64,000 bases of DNA, taken from positions 7,827,001-7,891,000 of the forward strand of contig NZ_CP025394.1 of assembly GCF_002943525.1 (NCBI RefSeq). Direction: 5' to 3'. This document shows positions 56,645-64,000 of the stretch, one piece after another; position 1 is the first letter of the stretch, and the number at the start of each line of letters is the position of its first letter. Under the pieces are notes generated by a model. That model was not told the origin of the DNA, made no database searches, and saw nothing but the letters and a program-made list of their open reading frames with translations. This stretch comes from Kitasatospora sp. MMS16-BH015. GTDB taxonomy: Bacteria; Actinomycetota; Actinomycetes; Streptomycetales; Streptomycetaceae. The position numbers and the translations under genes were made by a program.

Positions 56645-58942
56645 GTGGCGGTCGTGAAGGAGCCCGAGGAGTCGAAGGCCGAGCCCGGCGCGCCGGAGTA
56701 CCGGCCCTACCGCCACCCGGCGGCCGGGTGGGGCGCGGCCAAGAGCGTCACGAGGTTCCTGGTGCGCGCGGGCGAGTACGTGGACGGGCCGCGCGCGGTC
56801 ATGAAGATGAACCACGAGGACGGCGGGTTCGACTGCCCGGGCTGCGCCTGGCCGGACGACCTCAAGGGGCTCAAGCTCGACCTGTGCGAGAACGGGATCA
56901 AGCACGTCACCTGGGAGATGACCCGCAAGCGGGTGGACCGGGAGTTCTTCGCGGCGCACACCGTCACCGAGCTGAGCGGGTGGAGCGACTTCGCGCTGGA
57001 GGACCAGGGCCGGCTGACCGAGCCGGTGGTCTACGACCCGGCGAGCGACCGGTACGTGCCGATCGGCTGGCAGGAGGCCTTCGAGCTGGCCGGCCGGGCG
57101 CTGCGGGAGCTGGCCGATCCGGACCAGGCCGCGTTCTACACCTCCGGGCGGCTGGGCAACGAGGCGACCTTCCTGTACCAGCTGATGGCCCGTGAGCTGG
57201 GCACCAACAACCTGCCCGACTGCTCGAACATGTGCCACGAGGCCAGCGGCCGGGCGCTGCAGGCCGCCCTGGGCACCGGCAAGGGCACGGTGGACCTGAA
57301 GGACTGGGAGAGCGCGGACGCGCTGTTCATCCTGGGGGTCAACGCCGCCTCGAACGCGCCCCGGATGCTCACCGCGCTGGCCGAGGCACACAAGCGCGGC
57401 GCGCAGATCGTGCACGTCAACCCGCTGGTGGAGGCCGCCGCCCGGCGCGCGATCATCCCGCACGACTTCGTGGACATGGCGCTGAACCGGGCCACGGCCA
57501 CCAGCACGCTGAACGTCCAGCCGCGGATCGGCGGCGACATGGCGCTGCTGCGCGGCATGGCCAAGGCGATCCTGGCGGAGGCCGAGCGCGATCCCAAGGC
57601 GCTGGACCAGCTCTTCATCGAGCGGCACACCAGCGGGTTCGAGGCGTACCGGGCGGTCTGCGAGGCCACCTCCTGGGCGGAGATCGAGCGGCAGTCCGGG
57701 GTGGACCGGGCGCAGATCCTGAACGTGGCGCGGGTCTACCGGCAGGCGGACCGGTCCATCGTCAGCTGGTGCCTGGGCGTCACCCAGCACGAGCATGGGG
57801 TGGACACCGTCCGCGAGATCGTCAACCTGCTGCTGTTGCGGGGCAACCTGGGCCGGGAGGGGGCCGGGCCCTCGCCGGTGCGCGGGCACAGCAACGTGCA
57901 GGGCAACCGCACCTGCGGGATCGACCACCGGCCCACCGAGGAGTTCCTGGCCCGGCTCGACGAGGTCTGCGGGATCACCGCGCCGCGCGCGCACGGCAAG
58001 GACACCGTGGCCACCATCGAGGCGATGCGCCGGGGCGAGGTCAAGGTCTTCGTCGGGATGGGCGGCAACTTCGCGCTGGCCGCGCCCGACACCCCGTACA
58101 CCTACGCGGCGCTGCGCGCCTGCGAGCTCACGGTGCAGGTCAGCACCAAGCTCAACCGCAGCCACCTGGTGCACGGGCGGCGGGCGCTGATCCTGCCCTG
58201 CCTGGGCCGGACCGAGAAGGACGTGCAGCGCGCCGGGGAGCAGGCCACCTCGGTCGAGGACTCGATGAGCATGGTGCACCTCTCCCGGGGCATGAAGCGC
58301 CCGGCCTCGCCGCACCTGCTCTCCGAGCCCGCGATCGTCGCGGGCCTGGCCCGGGCCGCGCTGCCGGAGAGCCGCACGCCCTGGGCCTGGTACGTGGAGG
58401 ACTACGACCGGATCCGCGACACGATGGCCGAGGTGCTGGACGGCTTCGAGGACTTCAACCGGCGGGTCCGGCGCCCGCTCGGCTTCCGGATCAAGCAGCC
58501 CGCCCGCGAGCTGGTCTTCGGCACCCCCACCGGCCGGGCGGAGTTCTCCGCCGCCCCGCTGCCGGACGTCGTGCCCGCCCCGGGCACCCTCGCGCTCGGC
58601 ACGATGCGCAGCCACGACCAGTGGAACACCACGATCTACTCCGAAGACGACCGCTACCGGGGCATCAAGAACCTGCGCACCCTGGTCTTCATGAACCCGG
58701 ACGACATGCGCGAGCGCGGGGTCGGCGAGTTCGACCCGGTCGACATCACCGCGACCGCCAAGGACGGCTCCACCCGGTCCGTCCAGGGCTACCTGGCCGT
58801 CCCGTACGACATCCCGCGCGGCTGCGCGGCCGGGTACATGCCGGAGCTGAACGTGCTCTGCGCGATCGGCGACTTCAGCACCCAGAGCGACCAGCCGATC
58901 ATGAAGCACCTCAAGGTCACCGTGGTCCGCTCGCCGGCCTGA
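56645..58942 (+). CDS. FdhF/YdeP family molybdopterin oxidoreductase
   Basis: A 765-residue protein of the bis-MGD molybdoenzyme superfamily (formate dehydrogenase alpha-like, YdeP). GGFDCPGCAWPD, NNLPDCSNMCHEASGRALQA, DALFILGVNAASNAPRML, RGHSNVQGNRTCGIDHRPTE and a C-terminal molydopterin dinucleotide-binding region (MRSHDQWNTTIYSEDDRYRG) are typical. YdeP enzymes lack the N-terminal four-Cys iron-sulfur site of true formate dehydrogenase and have been linked to acid resistance in E. coli; the substrate is unknown. GTG start at 56645 or 56654. It sits inside the condensin-type set without evident functional link. Confidence 0.88.
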   Translation: MAVVKEPEESKAEPGAPEYRPYRHPAAGWGAAKSVTRFLVRAGEYVDGPRAVMKMNHEDGGFDCPGCAWPDDLKGLKLDLCENGIKHVTWEMTRKRVDREFFAAHTVTELSGWSDFALEDQGRLTEPVVYDPASDRYVPIGWQEAFELAGRALRELADPDQAAFYTSGRLGNEATFLYQLMARELGTNNLPDCSNMCHEASGRALQAALGTGKGTVDLKDWESADALFILGVNAASNAPRMLTALAEAHKRGAQIVHVNPLVEAAARRAIIPHDFVDMALNRATATSTLNVQPRIGGDMALLRGMAKAILAEAERDPKALDQLFIERHTSGFEAYRAVCEATSWAEIERQSGVDRAQILNVARVYRQADRSIVSWCLGVTQHEHGVDTVREIVNLLLLRGNLGREGAGPSPVRGHSNVQGNRTCGIDHRPTEEFLARLDEVCGITAPRAHGKDTVATIEAMRRGEVKVFVGMGGNFALAAPDTPYTYAALRACELTVQVSTKLNRSHLVHGRRALILPCLGRTEKDVQRAGEQATSVEDSMSMVHLSRGMKRPASPHLLSEPAIVAGLARAALPESRTPWAWYVEDYDRIRDTMAEVLDGFEDFNRRVRRPLGFRIKQPARELVFGTPTGRAEFSAAPLPDVVPAPGTLALGTMRSHDQWNTTIYSEDDRYRGIKNLRTLVFMNPDDMRERGVGEFDPVDITATAKDGSTRSVQGYLAVPYDIPRGCAAGYMPELNVLCAIGDFSTQSDQPIMKHLKVTVVRSPA

Positions 58943-58947
58943 CGGGC

Positions 58948-60690
58948 TCAGCCGCCGTGCAGGAAGCGGTCGAGCAGCAGGTAGGCGCGCTGCTCGCCGG
59001 CGGCCAGCACCGCCGGGTCGACGCCCGCCTCCCACAGCTCGCCCGCCGCCGCGTCCTCGGCCTCCCGCAGCTCCACCAGGGCGGCGGCCAGCCGGACCTG
59101 GACGGCGGGACGGCCGGGCCCGGTGCCCGGCCGCTCGCGCAGTGACCGCTCGGCGGCCTCGGCCGCCTCGGTGCAGGCGGACAGCGCGTGCTCCACCCGG
59201 ACGGCGGCCCGGTCGTGGACCACCACCAGCGCGCAGAGCAGGCCGAGAGCGATGCCGAGCAGGCTGCCCAGACCCCGGTCGAGGACCAGGCCCTCGGCGG
59301 CGGCCGGGGTGGCCAGCTCGCTCATCAGCAGGGCCAGCGGCGTGACGAAGACGACGCCCAGCGCGTAGTTGCGCACCACGAAGTACTCGAGCAGGAACTC
59401 GAGCAGCACGATCACCAGCACCAGTGCCACCGGCCCCGGCCCGGTCGCCAGCACCGCGACGGCGATGCCGAGGCCGGCCAGCGTGCCGAGGGTGCGCTGC
59501 AGGGCCCGCTGGGCCGTGGTGCGCACGTTGACCGAGTGCAGGACGGCCGCCGCCGCGATCGCCGCCCAGTAGCCGTGACCGAGCCCCAGCGCCAAGGCCA
59601 GCGCCCCGGCCACGCCGGTGCCGAGCGTCATCCGCAGCGCCGGTACGGCGAAGACGCCCAGCCGGCGGGTGTGGCCGCCCAGGAGTTCGGCCGTGCGCCG
59701 GCCGACGGCCCCGGCCGGTGGCAGCGGCGCCCGTACGGTGACCGGGCCGGCGGAGACCGACAGCCTGGCCAGCAGCACCGGAGCGCCGCCGCGCCGGGTG
59801 GTCAGGAGGCGCACCTGCGAGCGCAACCGGACGGCGAGCGCCGCCGGGTCGCCCGGCGGGCGGTGCGCCGAGCGGATCAGCAGCGACCAGGAGAGATCGG
59901 TGAGCCGCAGCGGCACCCCGCCGCGGACACCCCGCTCCCCGGCCGTGGGCGGCTCGGTGCCCAGCGTGCCGTAGGCGCCCAGCACGGCGGCGGTCGCCCG
60001 GTGGCGGGCGCGGGTGTGCGCGGCGGTGCCCGGAGCCGTCTCGACCAGGTCGGCCAGCGCGCGCAGTGCGGCGGCGACCGCCAGGCGCTGCGGCCGGTCG
60101 GGGTGCCAGAGCCGACCGGCGAGGGAGAGCGCCCAGGCGGTGGCGGCGCCCACCGCGGCGGCCGTGGTCTGCGGGAGGACGTCCGCCCAGGTGGGTGTGG
60201 AGTTCGCGGCGACCGCGAAGGAGAACAGCAGCAGTACGGCGCCCAGCCCGCTGAGCCGGGCGGCGTCGCAGGCGAACTTCGCCGCCCCCGCGACGAGGGC
60301 GGTGGCGGCCACCACCACGGCGGCGCCCCAGCCACCGGAGCGGGGGTCGGCCCAGACGGCGAGGGCCGAGCCGCCGCCGACCGCCGCGGTCATGGCCAGG
60401 GCCACCAGGGCCAGCACCCGGGCCCGCCGCCGGTAGGCCAGATTGCGCCCGAAGGTGGTGGTGAAGGCGCCGAGCATGGCGTAGACGGCCGTCCCCGGCC
60501 GGCCGGCCAGGGCGATCGGCAGGGCCGGCAGCGCCATGGCCAGCGCCGCCCGGACGGCGAACAGCAGTGCGCCGTCCACCCGGGTCAACCCGAGGGCGCC
60601 CCGCAGGGAGAGCACTCGCGTGATCCCCCGCGCCGACAGCCGCCGGGCTCCGGCGGGGGCGGCGGGCGGGAAAAGCGGTGAACCTGGCAT
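58948..60690 (-). CDS. FUSC family (aromatic acid exporter-like) membrane protein
   Basis: A 580-residue protein with two blocks of membrane helices (about residues 40-170, such as GALLFAVRAALAMALPALPI; and 360-480, such as GVAGALALALGLGHGYWAAI and VLVIVLLEFLLEYFVV) separated by a soluble part, the FUSC/YccS-type layout. It may export aromatic or other organic acids. The ATG at 60690 is set by TATACA (60702-60697) 6 nt upstream; the frame is open far beyond, antisense to the next gene. It ends 5 bp from the convergent oxidoreductase stop. Confidence 0.82.
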   Translation of the reverse strand: MPGSPLFPPAAPAGARRLSARGITRVLSLRGALGLTRVDGALLFAVRAALAMALPALPIALAGRPGTAVYAMLGAFTTTFGRNLAYRRRARVLALVALAMTAAVGGGSALAVWADPRSGGWGAAVVVAATALVAGAAKFACDAARLSGLGAVLLLFSFAVAANSTPTWADVLPQTTAAAVGAATAWALSLAGRLWHPDRPQRLAVAAALRALADLVETAPGTAAHTRARHRATAAVLGAYGTLGTEPPTAGERGVRGGVPLRLTDLSWSLLIRSAHRPPGDPAALAVRLRSQVRLLTTRRGGAPVLLARLSVSAGPVTVRAPLPPAGAVGRRTAELLGGHTRRLGVFAVPALRMTLGTGVAGALALALGLGHGYWAAIAAAAVLHSVNVRTTAQRALQRTLGTLAGLGIAVAVLATGPGPVALVLVIVLLEFLLEYFVVRNYALGVVFVTPLALLMSELATPAAAEGLVLDRGLGSLLGIALGLLCALVVVHDRAAVRVEHALSACTEAAEAAERSLRERPGTGPGRPAVQVRLAAALVELREAEDAAAGELWEAGVDPAVLAAGEQRAYLLLDRFLHGG

Positions 60691-60837
60691 ATCCGGTGTA
60701 TACCAGGTGGCCGCCGCCCGGCCCCGGGGCGGCGGCCGGGCGGCGGGCGGGCGGGCCGGAATGTCGCGATCACTCGATATCCTCTGCTGAGGCCAGGCGC
60801 TCCCGCCGGTCGATCGAGAACAGGAAGAGTGCGCAAG

Positions 60838-63800
60838 GTGTACGAGCTCAACCGGGTCCGCCTGTACTCCATCGGACCTGCGGGCGCCCGCTACGCCGAC
60901 ACGGTGCTCGACCTGCGCGGGGTCGGCGAGCCGGTGGCCGATCCGGCGCCGCAGCAGCCCGGGCTGTTCGGCGAGGAGCCCGAGGGCCCGGCCCGGCGGC
61001 CGGCGCCGGCCGGGGTGCTCTTCCTGGAGAACGGCGGCGGCAAGTCCGTCCTGCTCAAGCTGATCTTCTCGGTGATGCTGCCGGGCCACCGCAACACCCT
61101 CGGCGGGGCCAGCTCCGGCGTGCTGCGCAAGTTCCTGCTGGCCGACGACTGCGGGCACGTGGCGCTGGAGTGGCAGCACACCGTCACCGGCGAGCTGATC
61201 GTGGTCGGCAAGGTCAGCGAGTGGCGCGGGCGCCAGGTCTCCTCCGACCCGCGCAAGTTCGCCGAGACCTGGTACTCCTTCCGCCCCGGCCCCGGCCTGA
61301 CCCTGGACGCGCTGCCGGTGGCCGAGCGGGTCAGCCTGGCCGACCAGAAGGCCCGGGGCCGGCGCCGCACCATGAAGGGCTTCCGCGACGCCCTGACCGA
61401 GGCCGGCAAGGCCTACCCGTACCTGGACCTGGTCTTCGAGGACGGCCACGACCGCTGGACGGAGCACCTCGGCGAGCTGGGCCTGGACCCGGAGCTGTTC
61501 CGCTACCAGCGCGAGATGAACGCCGACGAGGGCGAGGCGGCCGGCCTGTTCGCCGTCAAGCACGACGCCGACTTCACCGACCTGCTGCTGCGCGCCGTCA
61601 CCGACACCCGCGACACCGACGGCCTGGCCGACCTGGTGCACGGCTTCGCCGCCAAGCTCGGCCGCCGGGCCGAGCTGACCGCCGAGCGCGACTTCACCGC
61701 CGGCTCGCTCGACCTGCTGCAGCGGATCGTCGAATCCACCACCGTCCGCGAATCCGTCCGCGAGACCCACCGCACCGCCGAGCGCCGCACCCGTCGGCTG
61801 GCCCAGGCGCTGACCGTCCGGGCCGGGGCCGAGCGCGAGCGGGCCCAGGACCTGGCGATCGAGGTGGCCGCCGCCGCGAGCGCGGTGACGGCCGCCGAGG
61901 CCGACCGCACCCGGCACTCGCTGATCACCGCCGAGCTGACCCACCGGCACGCCACCCTGGGCCTGGCCGCCGCCACCGCCGAGGCCGCCGGGCTGCGCCG
62001 CGAGCTCACCGAGGCCCGCACCCTGCACTCCGCCTGGCAGGCCGCCGAGGCCGTGCTGCGCCACCGCGCCGCCGCCGACCGGGTGACCCGGGTCGCCGAG
62101 GCGATCCGGGAGGCCGAGCTGGACGCCGCCCCCGCGCTCGCCGCCCGCTCGCGCGCCGCCGGCGCGCTGGCCCGCGCCCTGGAGACGGCCGCGCTGGCCG
62201 CCGAGACCCGGGCCGACCAGGAGGAGCTGCGCGCCGAGGAGCTGCAGCAGGACGGCACCGGCGCCCACGCCGAGGCCACCGCCGCCGCGACCGCCGCCCA
62301 GAAGGCCCGCAGCGAGGCCGAGCACCTGCGCCAGCGCCTGGCCGAGGTCGAGCAGGAGACCCAGGCGGCCGTCGAGGCCGGCTGGATCGACGGCAGCACG
62401 GAGGAGCCCGATCCCGCCCGGGCCGCCCTGCACGCCTCCGACGCCGAGAGCGAGGCCACCGCCGCCCTGGAGCAGGCCCGGGCCGCCGCCGAGGCCGCCG
62501 CCGCCCGCCTGCGCGAGACCGGCGCCGCCGAGGCCCGCGCCGAGCTGGCCGCCGCCCGGGCCAGCGACGCGTACAAGGACGCCCACCGCGCGCTGGCCGC
62601 CGAGCAGCGCACGGCCGCCCAGCTGGCCGCCGAGCCGCGGCTGGCCGAGCTGCTGGGCCTCACCCCCTACCGCGAGGGCACCGAGGAGGGCGAGCTCACC
62701 CCCGCGATCCTCGACAGCACGGCGGAGGACCTGCGCGAGCAGCTGGACACCGCGGTGGCCACCGCCGAGCGCACCCTGTTCGACCTGCGCACCGCCGCGG
62801 CCGACGACTCCCGGATCCTGGCCGCCCTCGGCGACGGCGGCCTGCTGCCGCCCGGCCCGGACGTGCTGGCCACCGTCGAGTACCTCGGCGAGCACGGCAT
62901 CCCCGCCCTGCCCGGCTGGCGCTACCTCGCCCAGTCGGTGGACCCGGCCGACCACGAGGCGATCCTGGCCGCCCGCCCCGAGCTGGTGGACGGCGTGGTG
63001 GTCACCGACCCCGCCTCGCTGGAGCGGGCCCGCGAGACGCTGCAGGCAGCCGCTCTGCTGCCGCGCTCCACCGTGGCCGTGGGCACCGCCGCCGCGCTGA
63101 TCGCCCCGATCGCCGACGAGCCGCCCTTCTTCCTGGTGCCGCCGAACCCGGCCATGCACGACGAGCACGCCGCCGACGACGAGCGCCGCGAGCTGCGCGC
63201 CCGGGCCACCGCCCGCGAGGAGCACATCCGCGAGCTGGCCGCCCGGCTCGGCGCCGACCGCGCGCTGACCGCCCGCCTGGCCTCCTGGCAGGAGCAGTGC
63301 CCGCCCGGCACCCTGGCCGAGCTCACCGAGGCGGCCCTGGCCGCCGCCGCCCAGGCCGAGACCGCCGCCGCCGAGCTCACCACGCTGCGCGCCGAGCACG
63401 CCGAGGCCGAGACCGACCACGCCGCTGCCGCCGCCGCCCACGAGGAGCGCCGGGAGGCCGCCCAGCGCACCCGCCGCCGGGCCGACGCACTGGCCGGCCT
63501 GGCCTTCCGGCTGCGCGAGCGGGCCAACTGGACCCGCCGGCAGCGCGAGCTGGCCGAGGACGCGGCCGAGTGCGACCGCCGCCAGAGCGTCTGCGCCGAG
63601 CGGGCCCGCACCTGCGACGAGGACCGCCGCGCCGCCCAGCGCGCCGCCGACGACGCCCGCCGCACCGCCCGCACCCTGCGGGCCGAGCGCGCCGAGCTCT
63701 CCGTCACCGAGCTGCCCGACTCCGAGGAGACGGCCTCGGCCTCGCTGCCCGCCCTGCGCGAGGCGTACCGGGCCGCCTCCCAGCTGTACGAGAAGGTCGG

Positions 63801-64000
63801 CGTCGGCGCCGACCTGCGGGCCGAGCAGGCCCGGGCCGAGGGCGACGAGGCGGCCGCCGCCACCGAGCTGGACCGGCTCACCAACAAGGTGCGCACCCGG
63901 GCCGAGGAGCTGCTGGCCAGCCCCGACGGCGCCGACGGCCCGGCCCGCCAGGCCGCCGCCGGGCGCGCCGAGGACCTGGTCGCCACCATCGAGACCCGCT
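60838..64000 (+). CDS. SMC/MukB/JetC-like coiled-coil ATPase, 3' end outside the window
   Basis: Open from GTG 60838 to the window end (1054 codons, no stop). MYELNRVRLYSIGPAGARYA opens the head domain; the Walker A reads FLENGGGKSVLLKL (63-76), as in SMC and MukB heads. After about residue 290 the sequence is Ala/Glu/Arg-rich coiled coil. A compact part near 600-780 (ALGDGGLLPPGPDVLATVEY, LPGWRYLAQSVDPADHEAIL, FFLVPPNPAMHDEHAADDER) interrupts the coil like a hinge, and the coil resumes. The Walker B half must lie beyond 64000. GGAAG lies about 10 nt before the GTG. With the genes at 54002 and 55721 it forms a MukBEF/Wadjet-type set. Confidence 0.75.
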   Translation, partial: MYELNRVRLYSIGPAGARYADTVLDLRGVGEPVADPAPQQPGLFGEEPEGPARRPAPAGVLFLENGGGKSVLLKLIFSVMLPGHRNTLGGASSGVLRKFLLADDCGHVALEWQHTVTGELIVVGKVSEWRGRQVSSDPRKFAETWYSFRPGPGLTLDALPVAERVSLADQKARGRRRTMKGFRDALTEAGKAYPYLDLVFEDGHDRWTEHLGELGLDPELFRYQREMNADEGEAAGLFAVKHDADFTDLLLRAVTDTRDTDGLADLVHGFAAKLGRRAELTAERDFTAGSLDLLQRIVESTTVRESVRETHRTAERRTRRLAQALTVRAGAERERAQDLAIEVAAAASAVTAAEADRTRHSLITAELTHRHATLGLAAATAEAAGLRRELTEARTLHSAWQAAEAVLRHRAAADRVTRVAEAIREAELDAAPALAARSRAAGALARALETAALAAETRADQEELRAEELQQDGTGAHAEATAAATAAQKARSEAEHLRQRLAEVEQETQAAVEAGWIDGSTEEPDPARAALHASDAESEATAALEQARAAAEAAAARLRETGAAEARAELAAARASDAYKDAHRALAAEQRTAAQLAAEPRLAELLGLTPYREGTEEGELTPAILDSTAEDLREQLDTAVATAERTLFDLRTAAADDSRILAALGDGGLLPPGPDVLATVEYLGEHGIPALPGWRYLAQSVDPADHEAILAARPELVDGVVVTDPASLERARETLQAAALLPRSTVAVGTAAALIAPIADEPPFFLVPPNPAMHDEHAADDERRELRARATAREEHIRELAARLGADRALTARLASWQEQCPPGTLAELTEAALAAAAQAETAAAELTTLRAEHAEAETDHAAAAAAHEERREAAQRTRRRADALAGLAFRLRERANWTRRQRELAEDAAECDRRQSVCAERARTCDEDRRAAQRAADDARRTARTLRAERAELSVTELPDSEETASASLPALREAYRAASQLYEKVGVGADLRAEQARAEGDEAAAATELDRLTNKVRTRAEELLASPDGADGPARQAAAGRAEDLVATIETR

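Noticed and set aside
58948..63441. 1497-codon minus-strand frame that would extend the FUSC protein over the SMC-like gene
   Set aside because: The region beyond 60690 is Gly/Val/Gln-rich shadow antisense to a well-conserved coiled-coil ATPase, and a leaderless promoter sits at 60702-60697.
1..64000. Secondary-metabolite gene cluster
   Set aside because: Scattered methyltransferases, a glycosyltransferase and transporters occur, but no core synthase, carrier protein or pathway regulator groups them.
1..64000. tRNA or rRNA genes
   Set aside because: I looked for cloverleaf-like GC stems with TTCGA loops and conserved rRNA segments and found none; a tRNAscan run would settle it.

Overview
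The window comes from a very high-GC actinomycete, most likely a streptomycete (Streptomyces or Kitasatospora). The signs are strong third-position G/C bias, frequent GTG starts, many leaderless genes, and families typical of that group: an NsdA-like TPR regulator, DUF397, a DUF6643-like Gly/Gln-rich protein, mycothiol-linked DinB-like enzymes, a Cds1-like cysteine desulfhydrase, and a DLxRxxSAxC-type leader peptide. I see no rRNA, tRNA, integrase, transposase, or PKS/NRPS gene. It looks like an ordinary chromosomal segment with one visibly decayed patch.

Layout. 1-12.0 kb: ArsR-type regulator fragment with divergent MFS exporter, crotonase, DinB-like enzyme, hexapeptide acyltransferase, large secreted beta-helix protein with three LDTR repeats, Old Yellow Enzyme, SDR epimerase, HutD, class A beta-lactamase, second MFS transporter. 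12.1-17.9 kb is the decayed or accessory zone: a ROK protein with low-complexity insertions, a radical-SAM pseudogene broken by several frameshifts, a 7-bp tandem repeat, degenerate type I-E-like CRISPR repeats on both sides of a DUF7002-like gene, a Uma2 nuclease, and a ricin-like lectin pseudogene with a hexanucleotide microsatellite. 18-28 kb: histidine phosphatase, cds1, GNAT, a GbsR/MarR regulator with three phased operators, serine hydrolase, DeoR regulator, a beta-helix/AAA+ fusion, MOSC protein, DUF6643-like protein. 28-40 kb: mscL, two glycosyltransferases, slipin, a DsbA-like protein, glutamate racemase-like protein, polysaccharide deacetylase, NUDIX, DhaM-like EIIA, DUF397, and a sulfur-responsive-looking leader peptide before an acyl-CoA dehydrogenase-like flavoprotein. 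40-53 kb: aminoglycoside phosphotransferase-like kinase, TPR regulator, HEAT protein, YcnI-like copper protein, methyltransferases, an HTH/DUF4180 pair, alpha-galactosidase, and a 5-oxoprolinase set in which pxpC is separated from pxpBA. 54-64 kb: a condensin-like set (kleisin-like, winged-helix accessory, and SMC-like ATPase running off the end) split by an FdhF/YdeP oxidoreductase and a FUSC-family membrane protein.

Genes that appear to work together: the ArsR/MFS pair; hutD plus the SDR gene, joined by a 14-codon relay ORF; pxpA-pxpB (4-bp overlap) with the detached pxpC; the HTH/DUF4180 operon; the methyltransferase/membrane protein pair (ATGA overlap); and the SMC-like trio.

The recurring regulatory theme is leaderless expression: about twenty genes have a TAnnnT-like -10 box 6-8 nt before the start codon. 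I used this to choose several starts. A long, near-perfect palindromic element recurs three times behind genes (20.5, 33.7 and 55.6 kb).
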